Source of the DNA: Fimbriimonadaceae bacterium
GTDB lineage: Bacteria; Armatimonadota; Fimbriimonadia; Fimbriimonadales; Fimbriimonadaceae
Length of the DNA: 33,700 nucleotides
Reading direction: 5' to 3'
Assembly (NCBI GenBank): GCA_025934835.1
Contig: JAICWL010000033.1
Location: 1-33,700 of the forward strand
The position numbers and the translations under genes are program-made. Below are positions 1-7,046 of the stretch, one piece after another. The notes under the pieces are model-generated. The model was given only the letters and a program-made list of their open reading frames with translations, did no database searches and was not told the origin of the DNA. Position 1 is the stretch's first letter. Every line of letters begins with the position of its first letter.

Positions 1-345
1 AAGTGGCGGCTGGACTACAAGCGAGGCGACGATTTCTCGATCGGCGGAAGCTGGGAGGAGCTGATCAACGATCAAGCTCACACCAAGACGGTCACGGGCG
101 GCATCAACATGAAGCTGTTCGGAAAATCCGGCTCGCCGCTCCAGCTCTTCTACGGCCTCGAGCAAAACGAGGCCCCCGGGTCGGGCCAAACGACGCAGCG
201 CTACCATCTGCAGTTCGATCAGAGGCCAGGTCCGAACCAGACCCTCAGCATCTTCCTCGGGAACGTAAGCTACGAGCACAGCATCTCGGATCAGCTCCAG
301 AAAGACAACTGGATGGCGCGCCTCGACTATCAGTTCAGATTCTGA
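1..345 (+). CDS. C-terminal end of an outer-membrane beta-barrel protein (partial)
   Basis: The frame is open from base 1 and stops at 343-345, so the start lies outside the window. The visible 114 residues alternate polar and hydrophobic residues in strand-like stretches, and the protein ends Tyr-Gln-Phe-Arg-Phe. A terminal Phe with aromatic residues two and four places before it is the usual signal for assembly of barrels by the BAM complex. Family knowledge therefore suggests an outer-membrane barrel or porin-like protein; I cannot name the family from this fragment. The gene converges on the PfpI gene, with 27 nt between the stops and a 14-bp palindrome in that gap. Confidence 0.6.
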   Translation, partial: KWRLDYKRGDDFSIGGSWEELINDQAHTKTVTGGINMKLFGKSGSPLQLFYGLEQNEAPGSGQTTQRYHLQFDQRPGPNQTLSIFLGNVSYEHSISDQLQKDNWMARLDYQFRF

Positions 346-350
346 GTAGT

Positions 351-364
351 CGAGACGCGTCTCG
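351..364. repeat. 14-bp perfect palindrome between convergent genes
   Basis: CGAGACGCGTCTCG is its own reverse complement and lies between the stop of the barrel gene (345) and the stop of the PfpI gene (373). No T-run follows on either strand, so it is a weak terminator candidate at best; it could also be a protein-binding site or chance. Confidence 0.3.
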
Positions 365-372
365 GGCCACTC

Positions 373-957
373 CTACAGTAGCCGAACCCCTGGATGGGCT
401 GTTTCGCGCACATGCGCGCCTTCCTGGATCTCTTCAATCAGTTTCCGGTTGAATTCGGGGATGTCTCCCGGATTCCTGCTTGTTACGAGACCCTCGTCGA
501 CAACGGCCGGCTCATCGACCCAGTTGCCTCCCGCATTCGCGATGTCTGTTTTGAGACTCGGCCAAGACGTAAGCGTCCGATCTTGGACGACGTTCGCCTC
601 GACGAGCATCCAAGGCCCGTGACAGATCGCGCCGATGGGTTTGCCGGCATCGAAGAATGCCCGCACAAACCTCACCGCTCCAGGATCCATTCGCATCTTG
701 TCCGGGTTGATCACTCCGCCCGGAATCACCAACGCGTCGAACGAGCTCGGATCCGCTTGCGAAACCGTCTCGTCGACAGGAATGGAGCCACTCCAGTTGC
801 CGTCCTTCCAGCCTTTGATCGTGCCTGGCTCCAGTGAAACTATCGTAATCTTTGCCCCCTCCTGCGTGAGGCCGTCGCACGGGCCGATCAACTCGTCGTA
901 CTCGAATCCGTTCGTGGCGAGAATCGCCACGCGCTTGCCATTAAGAGCTCCGTCCAT
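373..957 (-). CDS. DJ-1/PfpI family protein (glutamine amidotransferase-like)
   Basis: The 194-residue protein matches the DJ-1/PfpI superfamily over its full length. It has a VAILATNGFEYDEL start with the conserved acidic residue (Glu19), an ALVIPGG strand, and the nucleophile elbow AICHGPW with Cys112 followed by His113. This is the arrangement of PfpI/YhbO/general-stress-protein-18 proteins, which are reported as deglycase, chaperone or peptidase proteins; the actual activity cannot be read from sequence. It is cytoplasmic, with no signal peptide. It lies 36 nt downstream of the serine hydrolase on the same strand and probably shares its transcript. A GGAGG ribosome-binding site precedes the ATG, partly inside a 9-bp hairpin, so translation may be controlled separately. 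Confidence 0.9.
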   Translation of the reverse strand: MDGALNGKRVAILATNGFEYDELIGPCDGLTQEGAKITIVSLEPGTIKGWKDGNWSGSIPVDETVSQADPSSFDALVIPGGVINPDKMRMDPGAVRFVRAFFDAGKPIGAICHGPWMLVEANVVQDRTLTSWPSLKTDIANAGGNWVDEPAVVDEGLVTSRNPGDIPEFNRKLIEEIQEGAHVRETAHPGVRLL

Positions 958-964
958 AGGTTCC

Positions 965-986
965 TCCGTGCGAGTCGTCGCACGGA
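965..986 (-). promoter_or_regulatory. Hairpin overlapping the ribosome-binding site of the PfpI gene
   Basis: On the minus strand, nine bases ending CCGTGCGA pair perfectly with TCGCACGG plus one base across a 4-nt loop (arms 965-973 and 978-986). The Shine-Dalgarno GGAGG (plus 963-967) overlaps the downstream arm, so folding would hide it. No U-run follows, so it does not look like a terminator. Confidence 0.45.
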
Positions 987-993
987 ACTAGGA

Positions 994-1935
994 CTAACTC
1001 CCAGGCATCAACGTTTCCGGGAACGAAACGTCCGGGTTGGTGGGCTCCCCAACCGATTTGAGCAACTGTTCCGCTATGAACGGAATTAAATCCGTGGTAT
1101 CGCTTTGTCCCTTTGTAAAAATCGCCATGACGAATTCACGGCCGTCCGCTCCTTGGATCCACGCGATGTCGTGTCGAACCGTATCGGTCCAACCGGCCTT
1201 CGACCAGAGCTTCGCCCCTTTTGGCAGAACCTTGCCGGAGAACGATTTTGCTTGGTAATTATCGGTTTCCCCCTCGGCCGGAGTCTTCCGAGATAAGTAC
1301 TTTTGCATAAACGCACACTGCTCGGGGGACACGATCTTGTCGAGCGCGATATCTGTCATCAGGCGCAGAGCCGTGTTTGGGCAAAGCGAGTTTCGCAATT
1401 CGAATTTGGGACCGTATCCCTGCCGCTCGCGCCCGTAGGGGCCCTCGTTCCAGGTCTTCTGACATGCGTTCATGCCTTTGTAGCCGAGGTTGGCGAACCA
1501 TTTATTGACGGCCTGGCGCTTGGCCATCCATGCCTTGAGCTCGGCCGGCGGAAGCTCGGGTCCGCCTGTCGTATCCGTGATAGTGTCGACCACGAGCGCG
1601 GTGGCGTCGTTCGTCGAGTCGACGATCATGTCGTGGATACCACGCTCGAATTCGGGCGTGAGTTGGATCTTCTTCCGTCGAAGCAATTCGGCGGCATACG
1701 TGAGATAGAACAGCTTCACCGTACTTGCCGGGTACATCTCGACGTCCCCCTTATAGTTTCCGGCCGCATAGGCCGTGCCGGGCCGGTCCAGAGCCGCGAA
1801 CGCGATTCCGATTTGGTCCGGGAGAACCTTCTTCGAGGCAAAATGGGCAACTGCGGCGTCTACTGCCTGGCTGCAAAAAGCGGTGAGCTGGTCCGACGTG
1901 AAACCTTGAGTGGGGACGCCGAGGAACGGAAGCAT
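994..1935 (-). CDS. Class A beta-lactamase-like serine hydrolase
   Basis: The 313-residue protein carries the penicillin-binding/beta-lactamase signature in order: SxxK as Ser71-Thr-Val-Lys74, an SxN-type motif at Ser107-Thr-Asn109 followed by Asp-Ala, and a KTG-like Lys246-Ala-Gly248. This is the class A (beta-lactamase2) fold. I see no clear ExxLN omega-loop motif that would supply the deacylating Glu of true class A enzymes, so penicillin-binding or esterase/peptidase activity is as likely as beta-lactamase. There is no obvious signal peptide, and an in-frame TGA lies two codons before the ATG, so the start is firm unless it is a downstream codon. It is divergent from the acylphosphatase gene across only 35 nt. 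Confidence 0.8.
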   Translation of the reverse strand: MLPFLGVPTQGFTSDQLTAFCSQAVDAAVAHFASKKVLPDQIGIAFAALDRPGTAYAAGNYKGDVEMYPASTVKLFYLTYAAELLRRKKIQLTPEFERGIHDMIVDSTNDATALVVDTITDTTGGPELPPAELKAWMAKRQAVNKWFANLGYKGMNACQKTWNEGPYGRERQGYGPKFELRNSLCPNTALRLMTDIALDKIVSPEQCAFMQKYLSRKTPAEGETDNYQAKSFSGKVLPKGAKLWSKAGWTDTVRHDIAWIQGADGREFVMAIFTKGQSDTTDLIPFIAEQLLKSVGEPTNPDVSFPETLMPGS

Positions 1936-1970
1936 GAATCAGGGTTTACCCTAGGCGGCGAAAGCACGAG

Positions 1971-2243
1971 ATGCAGGCGATACGAGTCACGGTTAGCGGG
2001 CAAGTTCAAGGAGTCGGTTTCCGGTTCTATGTTTGCTCTCGCGCGAACGCGCTCGGAATCCGGGGCGAGGTTTGGAATGCGCGCGATGGCTCTGTCCAGC
2101 TTGTAGCCGAGTCAATCGATCCGAGCGCCCTCGAAGAGTTCTGCGCTAGCCTCATCCTTGGGCCAGGCAACCCTAGGCACGTAGAGCGGTCGGAAGCTGC
2201 GCCGTCGGGCTATGAAGGCTTTCGGGTCGGGCTGTCGCGCTAA
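1971..2243 (+). CDS. acyP: Acylphosphatase
   Basis: The 90-residue protein is standard acylphosphatase length. It holds the phosphate-binding motif GQVQGVGFR (Arg18 is the catalytic arginine) and the second conserved block with Asn36 followed by DGSVQ. Family members hydrolyse acyl-phosphates such as carbamoyl phosphate and 1,3-bisphosphoglycerate in the cytoplasm. It is the first gene of a rightward cluster, and leuD begins 17 nt after its stop. No strong Shine-Dalgarno is visible before the ATG. Confidence 0.93.
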   Translation: MQAIRVTVSGQVQGVGFRFYVCSRANALGIRGEVWNARDGSVQLVAESIDPSALEEFCASLILGPGNPRHVERSEAAPSGYEGFRVGLSR

Positions 2244-2248
2244 CGTGT

Positions 2249-2254
2249 CAAAAT
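2249..2254 (+). promoter_or_regulatory. Possible -10 element (CAAAAT) six bases before the leuD start
   Basis: CAAAAT ends exactly 6 nt before the GTG of leuD and no Shine-Dalgarno is present. It resembles the stronger TANNNT-N6-start sites elsewhere in the window, but the first base is C, so this is a weak member of the set. Confidence 0.3.
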
Positions 2255-2260
2255 CGTACC

Positions 2261-2860
2261 GTGCAGCCGTTTACGACCCACACCGGCACGATCGCCGTGC
2301 TGGCCGATGACAACATCGACACGGACCGCATTATTCCCGCGAGGTACCTCTCGAGGGTCAGCCGCTCCGGATACGGCGAATTGCTGTTCATCGATTCTCG
2401 CAAGGAGGATTTTCCCTTGAACCGCAAGGAGGCAGAAGGAGCGACGATTTTGGTTGTCGGCGCTAATTTCGGCTGCGGCTCATCGAGAGAGCACGCGGTT
2501 TGGGCGATCCAGCAAGCTGGATTCCGGTGCGTGATCGCTCGGGCGACGAACGACACGCCCGGGTTCAGCGACATCTTTCGACAGAACGCTGCGAACTGTG
2601 GGCTGCTGCTTGTGGAGTTGCCGCCCAATTCACACGAGAAGCTTGTCGCCGCAGGCTCGGGGTCGACCGTCACCGTCGATTTGCCCCGTCAGCTGGTCGT
2701 GATCGGCGGCGAGCAGCTGCATTTCGATATCGCCCCTTCGATCAAGCAGACGTTGGTTGAGGGACTCGATTTGATCGGCACAACGTTGAAGCATGAGGCG
2801 GAGATAGAAGACTATGAAAGGCGTCATGACGCTGAAATTCGACCGGCCCGCTCTGCGTAG
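2261..2860 (+). CDS. leuD: 3-isopropylmalate dehydratase small subunit
   Basis: The 199-residue protein matches the bacterial LeuD family from its first residues (PFTTHTG) through the swivel-domain signature: NIDTDRIIPARYL near residue 20 and GCGSSREHAVWA near residue 70. LeuD pairs with the iron-sulfur subunit LeuC to isomerise isopropylmalate in leucine synthesis. LeuC is not in this window, so the partner is encoded elsewhere. The start is a GTG, the only start that gives the family N-terminus. The last 47 nt overlap the start of the downstream lipoprotein frame. The roughly 40-residue tail after the core is charged and variable. Confidence 0.95.
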   Translation: MQPFTTHTGTIAVLADDNIDTDRIIPARYLSRVSRSGYGELLFIDSRKEDFPLNRKEAEGATILVVGANFGCGSSREHAVWAIQQAGFRCVIARATNDTPGFSDIFRQNAANCGLLLVELPPNSHEKLVAAGSGSTVTVDLPRQLVVIGGEQLHFDIAPSIKQTLVEGLDLIGTTLKHEAEIEDYERRHDAEIRPARSA

Positions 2861-3086
2861 CTCGCTCGCGCTCGCCGTCGCCTGCGGAGCGGCGGCTCTT
2901 TCCGGATGTAATCCGTCGAAGGACCTCGAGCAGGCGCCTCCGCCTGCGCCACCGCAGCAGAAGCCACAGCCTGACGAGGTCGCGCCGAAGCCCACGAAGC
3001 AGAGCACTCCCACCAAACCGAAATCTGCACAGATTCCGGACCGCGTCAATCAGCTTGCCGATCTTCAAAGGCCACGATTCGGATAG
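2814..3086 (+). CDS. Lipoprotein N-terminal half of a frameshifted DUF192 gene
   Basis: The 90-residue frame has a positively charged start, a hydrophobic run and a lipobox (LSGC, Cys32), then a Pro/Lys/Gln-rich linker typical of a periplasmic tether. It stops at 3084-3086 just where a folded domain should begin. The next frame, read from about 3068, continues without a stop as KATIRIGGHKIDVWV into the DUF192 domain, which is the expected first strand of that family. One extra A in the AAA run at 3067-3069 would join the two into one lipoprotein. I therefore read this as half of a single gene broken by a 1-nt deletion or sequencing error. The start may be ATG 2814 or ATG 2826, which has AAAGG just upstream. 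Confidence 0.65.
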   Translation: MKGVMTLKFDRPALRSSLALAVACGAAALSGCNPSKDLEQAPPPAPPQQKPQPDEVAPKPTKQSTPTKPKSAQIPDRVNQLADLQRPRFG

Positions 3087-3112
3087 GCGGTCACAAGATC
3101 GACGTCTGGGTC

Positions 3113-3448
3113 ATGGATAACGACAGCAAGCGGGAAGAGGGGATGATGTTCCTGAAGGACAAGGATGTCGCTGCAAATCAGGGCATGATCTTTATTTTCC
3201 CTGCGCCGCAGCAGGCCAGTAACGGGTTCTGGATGCATAACACCCTCATCCCGCTAGACATCATCTATGTCTCGCCGAACAAAACTGTGCTCAATGTTCA
3301 GCACGGCAAGCCCAAGAACGATACGAACCTTCCGAGCACCGATACCTACGGATCCGTCATCGAGCTCAAAGGCGGCGAGGCGGAGAAGTTGGGGATTGTC
3401 CACGGCACAAAGGTCGAAATCCCCTCAACCGTAGCGGCGATCGAATAG
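3113..3448 (+). CDS. DUF192 domain half of the frameshifted lipoprotein gene
   Basis: These 111 residues carry the DUF192 signatures: RxEGMMF, GMIFIFP, FWMHNTLIPLDIIYV, and a late GxAEKLGI..GTKVEI. DUF192 proteins are small, mostly secreted or lipid-anchored domains of uncertain function. The frame is open upstream of this ATG back to about 3068, where it meets the lipoprotein frame in a different phase. The ATG at 3113 falls inside the domain's first conserved region, so it is unlikely to be the true start. The GT2 gene begins 16 nt downstream. Confidence 0.7.
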   Translation: MDNDSKREEGMMFLKDKDVAANQGMIFIFPAPQQASNGFWMHNTLIPLDIIYVSPNKTVLNVQHGKPKNDTNLPSTDTYGSVIELKGGEAEKLGIVHGTKVEIPSTVAAIE

Positions 3449-3464
3449 CTTTCGGACGCGACAG

Positions 3465-4580
3465 ATGGGGAAGAAATCGAGCCGGCGGCGATCTGAGAAT
3501 CCGCGCATCTCGGTATGCCTCATCGCACGCAATGAAGAGCGTTTTCTGGCGCAATGTCTGAAAAGCGTGCAGACGGTCGCAGCGGAGATCGTTGTTGTCG
3601 ACACTGGCTCGACCGACCGTACCGTGGAGATTGCAGAATCGTTCGGCGCAAAAGTTGGACACTTCGAGTGGAAGGACGACTTCGCTTCCGCGCGGAACGC
3701 GAGCCTGGATTTAGCCACGATGCCCTGGGCGTTTGTGATCGACGCCGACGAGAAGCTCATGGACTCCTCGGTTGCTAGCCTCCTTCGGGCAATCGAGCAC
3801 AACCCGCCGGGGCGCGGCATCCGGCCCTTCCAGGTCTCGGACGGCTCGATCAATCTCCTGCCCGCCCGAATCTTCCCGCGCGGCGGAGTGCGGTTTCGAT
3901 ACCGGTTGCACGAGCAGCCGTTCGAGAACGGAAGGCCGCTGCCATCAGTCGACGCGCCCCAAGTGCGGCTCTGGCACTTTGGGACGACCGCCGAAGTGCG
4001 GGAGACGCGAGCCAAGGTCGATCGTAACTTGCGAATAGCCAGGCTCCAAGCCGAGGAAATGCCGGACGATCCGCACGCCGCCATGTGCCTCTTTTGGGCG
4101 CTTATCGACCAAGACTCCGCGTCGGACGAAGCCGTGGCGGTCGGTAACGCCATTCTCCAGCGATTTGGAGTGAACGAAGAGCGAACGATCTATCTCCTTT
4201 TTCGGGCGCACCGCGCAAGGAAGGAAGAGGCCCAAGCTCAAAGGGTGCTGGAGCTTTCGCTCAGTCAGGGCTCTCGGCACCGATACTTTCTCTTCGAGCG
4301 CGCGAGGCACCTCGTGGCGTCCCAGCGAGCGGAAGAAGCGCTCGCCCTGTTGGACGAGGCGCTCGCCCAGCGTCCGGAGGTGGAAGGAAACCCCCGAGAG
4401 CTCACACAAATGATCCGCGGCGTTCGGGGCGTCGCTCTCGAAGCGATGCTCGACCTCGACGGCGCTAAACGGGAATACCGCTGGCTGCTGTCGGAGCGCC
4501 CTGGCGATCCTCGCGCCATGGCCGGACTCCAGCGCGTGGAGCAGCTTCGAAGAGCGCTGGCCGGCGGCACTGAGGTATAG
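3465..4580 (+). CDS. Family 2 glycosyltransferase with C-terminal TPR-like helices
   Basis: Residues 15-170 form a GT-A, family 2 catalytic domain: SVCLIARNEERFL, EIVVVDTGSTDRT, WKDDFASARNASL and the metal/nucleotide-binding VIDADE (Asp93, Asp95). The remaining 200 residues are Ala/Glu/Arg/Leu-rich helices with TPR character (RAEEALALLDEALAQRP), as in SunS-like and related bacterial GT2-TPR enzymes. It has no membrane segment, so it is a cytoplasmic transferase; acceptor and sugar are unknown. It sits 16 nt after the DUF192 stop, probably in the same transcript. The C-terminus contains the promoter-like TATAGT that precedes rpmB. Confidence 0.85.
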   Translation: MGKKSSRRRSENPRISVCLIARNEERFLAQCLKSVQTVAAEIVVVDTGSTDRTVEIAESFGAKVGHFEWKDDFASARNASLDLATMPWAFVIDADEKLMDSSVASLLRAIEHNPPGRGIRPFQVSDGSINLLPARIFPRGGVRFRYRLHEQPFENGRPLPSVDAPQVRLWHFGTTAEVRETRAKVDRNLRIARLQAEEMPDDPHAAMCLFWALIDQDSASDEAVAVGNAILQRFGVNEERTIYLLFRAHRARKEEAQAQRVLELSLSQGSRHRYFLFERARHLVASQRAEEALALLDEALAQRPEVEGNPRELTQMIRGVRGVALEAMLDLDGAKREYRWLLSERPGDPRAMAGLQRVEQLRRALAGGTEV

Positions 4581-4581
4581 T
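4576..4581 (+). promoter_or_regulatory. -10 element (TATAGT) upstream of rpmB
   Basis: TATAGT overlaps the stop of the GT2 gene and lies 32 nt before the rpmB ATG, leaving room for a short leader that contains GGCGG at 4601-4605. I see no good -35 box. Confidence 0.4.
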
Positions 4582-4613
4582 GAACGTTCTGCCGACATCC
4601 GGCGGTGAACGAA

Positions 4614-4877
4614 ATGGCGAAGATTTGTCAAGTTAGCGGGAAGCGCGGCAACAACGCGAAGCACATCCGGAACACCCACTCGCAGGGGTGGAAATACCGG
4701 GCCCCGAAGAAAAACAGGATTCAAAGTCCGAATCTTCAAACAATCCGATTGAAGACGCCCAGCGGCACTTTTCGCCTGACAGTCGCCACGTCGGTGATCA
4801 AGTCGCCCGAGTTCAACATGGTCGCATGCGGGCTGAAGCCAATCCCCCGCGAGTGGCTGAAGAAAGCCACATACTGA
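4614..4877 (+). CDS. rpmB: 50S ribosomal protein L28
   Basis: The 87-residue product begins MAKICQVSGKRGNNAKHIRN, the L28 N-terminal signature, followed by a basic stretch and the conserved NLQTIRLKT block. L28 is a component of the large ribosomal subunit. It has a single Cys near the N-terminus and no CxxC zinc pairs, so it is a zinc-free type. The ATG at 4614 is preferred over the in-frame GTG at 4605 because GGCGG lies 8 nt before the ATG and the family N-terminus starts there. It is longer than the 60-80 residues typical of many L28 proteins. It lies between the GT2 gene and purF. Confidence 0.88.
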   Translation: MAKICQVSGKRGNNAKHIRNTHSQGWKYRAPKKNRIQSPNLQTIRLKTPSGTFRLTVATSVIKSPEFNMVACGLKPIPREWLKKATY

Positions 4878-4949
4878 GCCGCTCGGCTCGCCATCCATGA
4901 GCGCTTTTTGACCGGCATGCGCCGCGTTAGTCGGATGCCGCGCGTCCGA

Positions 4950-4955
4950 TATACT
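4950..4955 (+). promoter_or_regulatory. -10 element (TATACT) for leaderless purF
   Basis: TATACT is followed by exactly 6 nt and then GTG at 4962. There is no Shine-Dalgarno. Starting at this GTG gives PurF a 13-residue propeptide before the catalytic Cys, which fits the family better than the upstream TTG at 4908. Confidence 0.55.
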
Positions 4956-4961
4956 GTGCAA

Positions 4962-6434
4962 GTGAACGACCTCGAGCTCGACGATCGTCCGAAGGAGGAG
5001 TGCGGGGTTCTAGGGGTCTACTCCCCTCACGAGGAAGCGGCGCGGATCGCGTTCTTCGGTCTGTTCGCTCTCCAGCACCGCGGCCAAGAATCCGCTGGCA
5101 TCGCCGTCAGCGACGGCCACAAGGTTCGAATGCACAAGGATATGGGCCTTGTGAACCAAGTGTTCAACGCCGAGATCCTCAGCGGCCTACCGGGCCACAT
5201 GGCCGTGGGGCACACGCGGTACAGCACGATGGGCGCCAGTGTGCTTCGCAACGCGCAGCCCGTGTTTTGCCAGAGCCTCGTTGGGGAGATCGCCGTCGCC
5301 CATAACGGCAACCTCATCAATGCCCGCGAGCTTCGCGAGGAGATGGAAGCCGAAGGCGAGCATTTCGAGTCGACCAGCGACTCGGAGGTCCTCGCCAGGA
5401 TCCTCGTTCGGCACCTGCACGACGGCCCCGAAGCTGCCGTGAGGGTCGTTATGGCGAAGGCGAGAGGCGCCTATAGCGTGACTGTGCTCACGCCACGCTG
5501 CCTGATCGGCTTTAGGGACCCGGCCGGCATACGCCCGATGACGGTCGGACGCCTGGGCGAGGACGGCTACCTCATTGCGAGCGAAACGTGTGCTTTCGGC
5601 CCTGTGGGAGGAGTGGCCGGCCAAGAGCTGCTGCCCGGAGAAATGGTCATTATCGACCAATCGGGGATGCGCTTCGCCGTCGGGGCCGAAGAGACGAAGC
5701 ACTCGATGTGCCTGTTTGAGTTCATCTACTTCGCACGGCCCGATTCAACCATGTATGGCTCGTTGCTGTACGACGTCCGCGAGCGAATGGGTAGGGAACT
5801 AGCCGTGGAGCACCCGGCCGACGCGGACATTGTGGTGCCCGTGCCCGACTCCGGCATACCCGCCGCGCTAGGATATAGCGCCGTGAGCGGGCTGCCGTTC
5901 CGAGAGGGCATGACCAAGTCGCGGTATATCCACCGAACATTCATCGCCCCCGACCAAAGGCTCCGCGAACTCGGAGTGCGGATGAAGTTGACGCCGCTCA
6001 TCGAGCATATTAAGAATCAGCGCGTGGTGCTCGTCGACGATAGTATCGTTCGCGGAACAACCACCAAGCAGCTCGTTAGGCTGCTCTTCGACTCCGGCGC
6101 CAGAGAGGTGCATGTTCGCATCACAGCTCCGCCGATCAAGTTCCCCTGTTTCTACGGTATCGACATGGCCAGCAAGGGTGAGCTTGCCGCGGCACGAATG
6201 TCCATCGAGCAGCTTTGCGAGTACGTCGGCGCTACGAGTCTGGGCTTCCTCAGCATCCCAGGCGCGGTGCGAGCCGTTGGGAGAGACGAATCCCATTTTT
6301 GTCTTGCTTGCTTCAATGGTGAATATCCGATCCCGGTGCCGAGCGACCTGAAGAAGCACGCCTTCGACGATCCTCCAGAGGTTGGAGCACTTTCAGCGCT
6401 TTCGCCTGGACAACTCCGATTGATCGACGACTAA
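4962..6434 (+). CDS. purF: Amidophosphoribosyltransferase
   Basis: This is PurF, the first committed step of purine synthesis (glutamine + PRPP to phosphoribosylamine). The N-terminal Ntn glutaminase domain begins at EECGVLGVY, with Cys14 as the nucleophile after propeptide removal, and has the HTRYST and HNGNL motifs. The C-terminal phosphoribosyltransferase domain has the PRPP loop VVLVDDSIVRGTTT (Asp359-Asp360). Cysteines in SMCLF, KFPCFYG and the CLAC pair match the four ligands of the Bacillus-type [4Fe-4S] enzyme. I chose GTG 4962 because it sits 6 nt after TATACT and gives a short propeptide like that of Bacillus; the longest frame starts at TTG 4908 with a poorly conserved basic stretch. 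Its stop overlaps that of the convergent GNAT gene. Confidence 0.97.
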   Translation: MNDLELDDRPKEECGVLGVYSPHEEAARIAFFGLFALQHRGQESAGIAVSDGHKVRMHKDMGLVNQVFNAEILSGLPGHMAVGHTRYSTMGASVLRNAQPVFCQSLVGEIAVAHNGNLINARELREEMEAEGEHFESTSDSEVLARILVRHLHDGPEAAVRVVMAKARGAYSVTVLTPRCLIGFRDPAGIRPMTVGRLGEDGYLIASETCAFGPVGGVAGQELLPGEMVIIDQSGMRFAVGAEETKHSMCLFEFIYFARPDSTMYGSLLYDVRERMGRELAVEHPADADIVVPVPDSGIPAALGYSAVSGLPFREGMTKSRYIHRTFIAPDQRLRELGVRMKLTPLIEHIKNQRVVLVDDSIVRGTTTKQLVRLLFDSGAREVHVRITAPPIKFPCFYGIDMASKGELAAARMSIEQLCEYVGATSLGFLSIPGAVRAVGRDESHFCLACFNGEYPIPVPSDLKKHAFDDPPEVGALSALSPGQLRLIDD

Positions 6435-7042
6435 GTGAGCCTCGACAAAAGGCCCTTCTCAACCGCCGGCCACTCTTCACGCACCACCGAGTACATCACC
6501 GTGTCCCGCATGTGCCCGTCCGGCATCTGAATATGCCGTCGCAGGATGCCTTCTTGCTTCGCTCCCAGCTTTTCGATCGCCCGCTGGCTTTGAACATTGC
6601 GCAGATCGGTCTTGAGCTGTACCCGCTCGCAGCCAAGCGTTTCGAAGGCGTGCCGGAGCATAAGAAGCTTGCATTCCGGATTCACCTTCGTGCCCCTGAA
6701 GGCCGGCGCGATCCAAGTCATCCCGATCTCCAGGCCCAAATCCGCCGGCCGAATATCCAAAAAACTGCTCATCCCCACCGCATCGCCACTTTCCTGAAGC
6801 ACCATCGCGCAGGAAATCACGTTTGGAAACTCGAGGGTAGACGTTACGTAATCCGCGAGAGCCTCCAGCGACCAGGCCGCCGGGCGCTTCGTGCCGAACA
6901 GGCGAAACGCGTCCAGCTCCCCATGTTTCAGGAGGCTGGGAACATGGCGTGCCCCCACCGGTTCGACGCGGATGGTCTTGCCGTGGAGGATGACGGGCTG
7001 GGGATCGAATGGCGGCTTGCGCACATTCCGATTTTGGCCCAT
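6431..7042 (-). CDS. GNAT-family N-acetyltransferase (RimJ/RimL-like)
   Basis: The 203-residue protein has the RimJ/RimL-type GNAT layout: LHGKTIRVEPV at the N-terminus, a central IGMTWIAPAFRGTKVNPECKLLMLRHAFE covering the acetyl-CoA site, and LKTDLRNVQSQRAIEKLGAKQEG near the C-terminus. Family members acetylate amines on proteins, antibiotics or small molecules; the substrate is unknown here. The ATG at 7042 starts 4 nt after the stop of the deacetylase gene, so the pair is almost certainly co-transcribed and coupled; longer in-frame starts run back into the deacetylase. Its TAG stop shares a CTAA tetranucleotide with the purF stop. Confidence 0.85.
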   Translation of the reverse strand: MGQNRNVRKPPFDPQPVILHGKTIRVEPVGARHVPSLLKHGELDAFRLFGTKRPAAWSLEALADYVTSTLEFPNVISCAMVLQESGDAVGMSSFLDIRPADLGLEIGMTWIAPAFRGTKVNPECKLLMLRHAFETLGCERVQLKTDLRNVQSQRAIEKLGAKQEGILRRHIQMPDGHMRDTVMYSVVREEWPAVEKGLLSRLT

Positions 7043-7046
7043 CGGC

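Noticed and set aside
3945..4961. 338-codon open frame antisense to the GT2 gene and rpmB
   Set aside because: It covers two well-supported genes on the other strand and resembles no known protein.
4908..4961. TTG start giving an 18-residue longer PurF
   Set aside because: The extension is basic and atypical, and would make a 31-residue propeptide; the GTG at 4962 fits the family and has a -10 element at the right distance.
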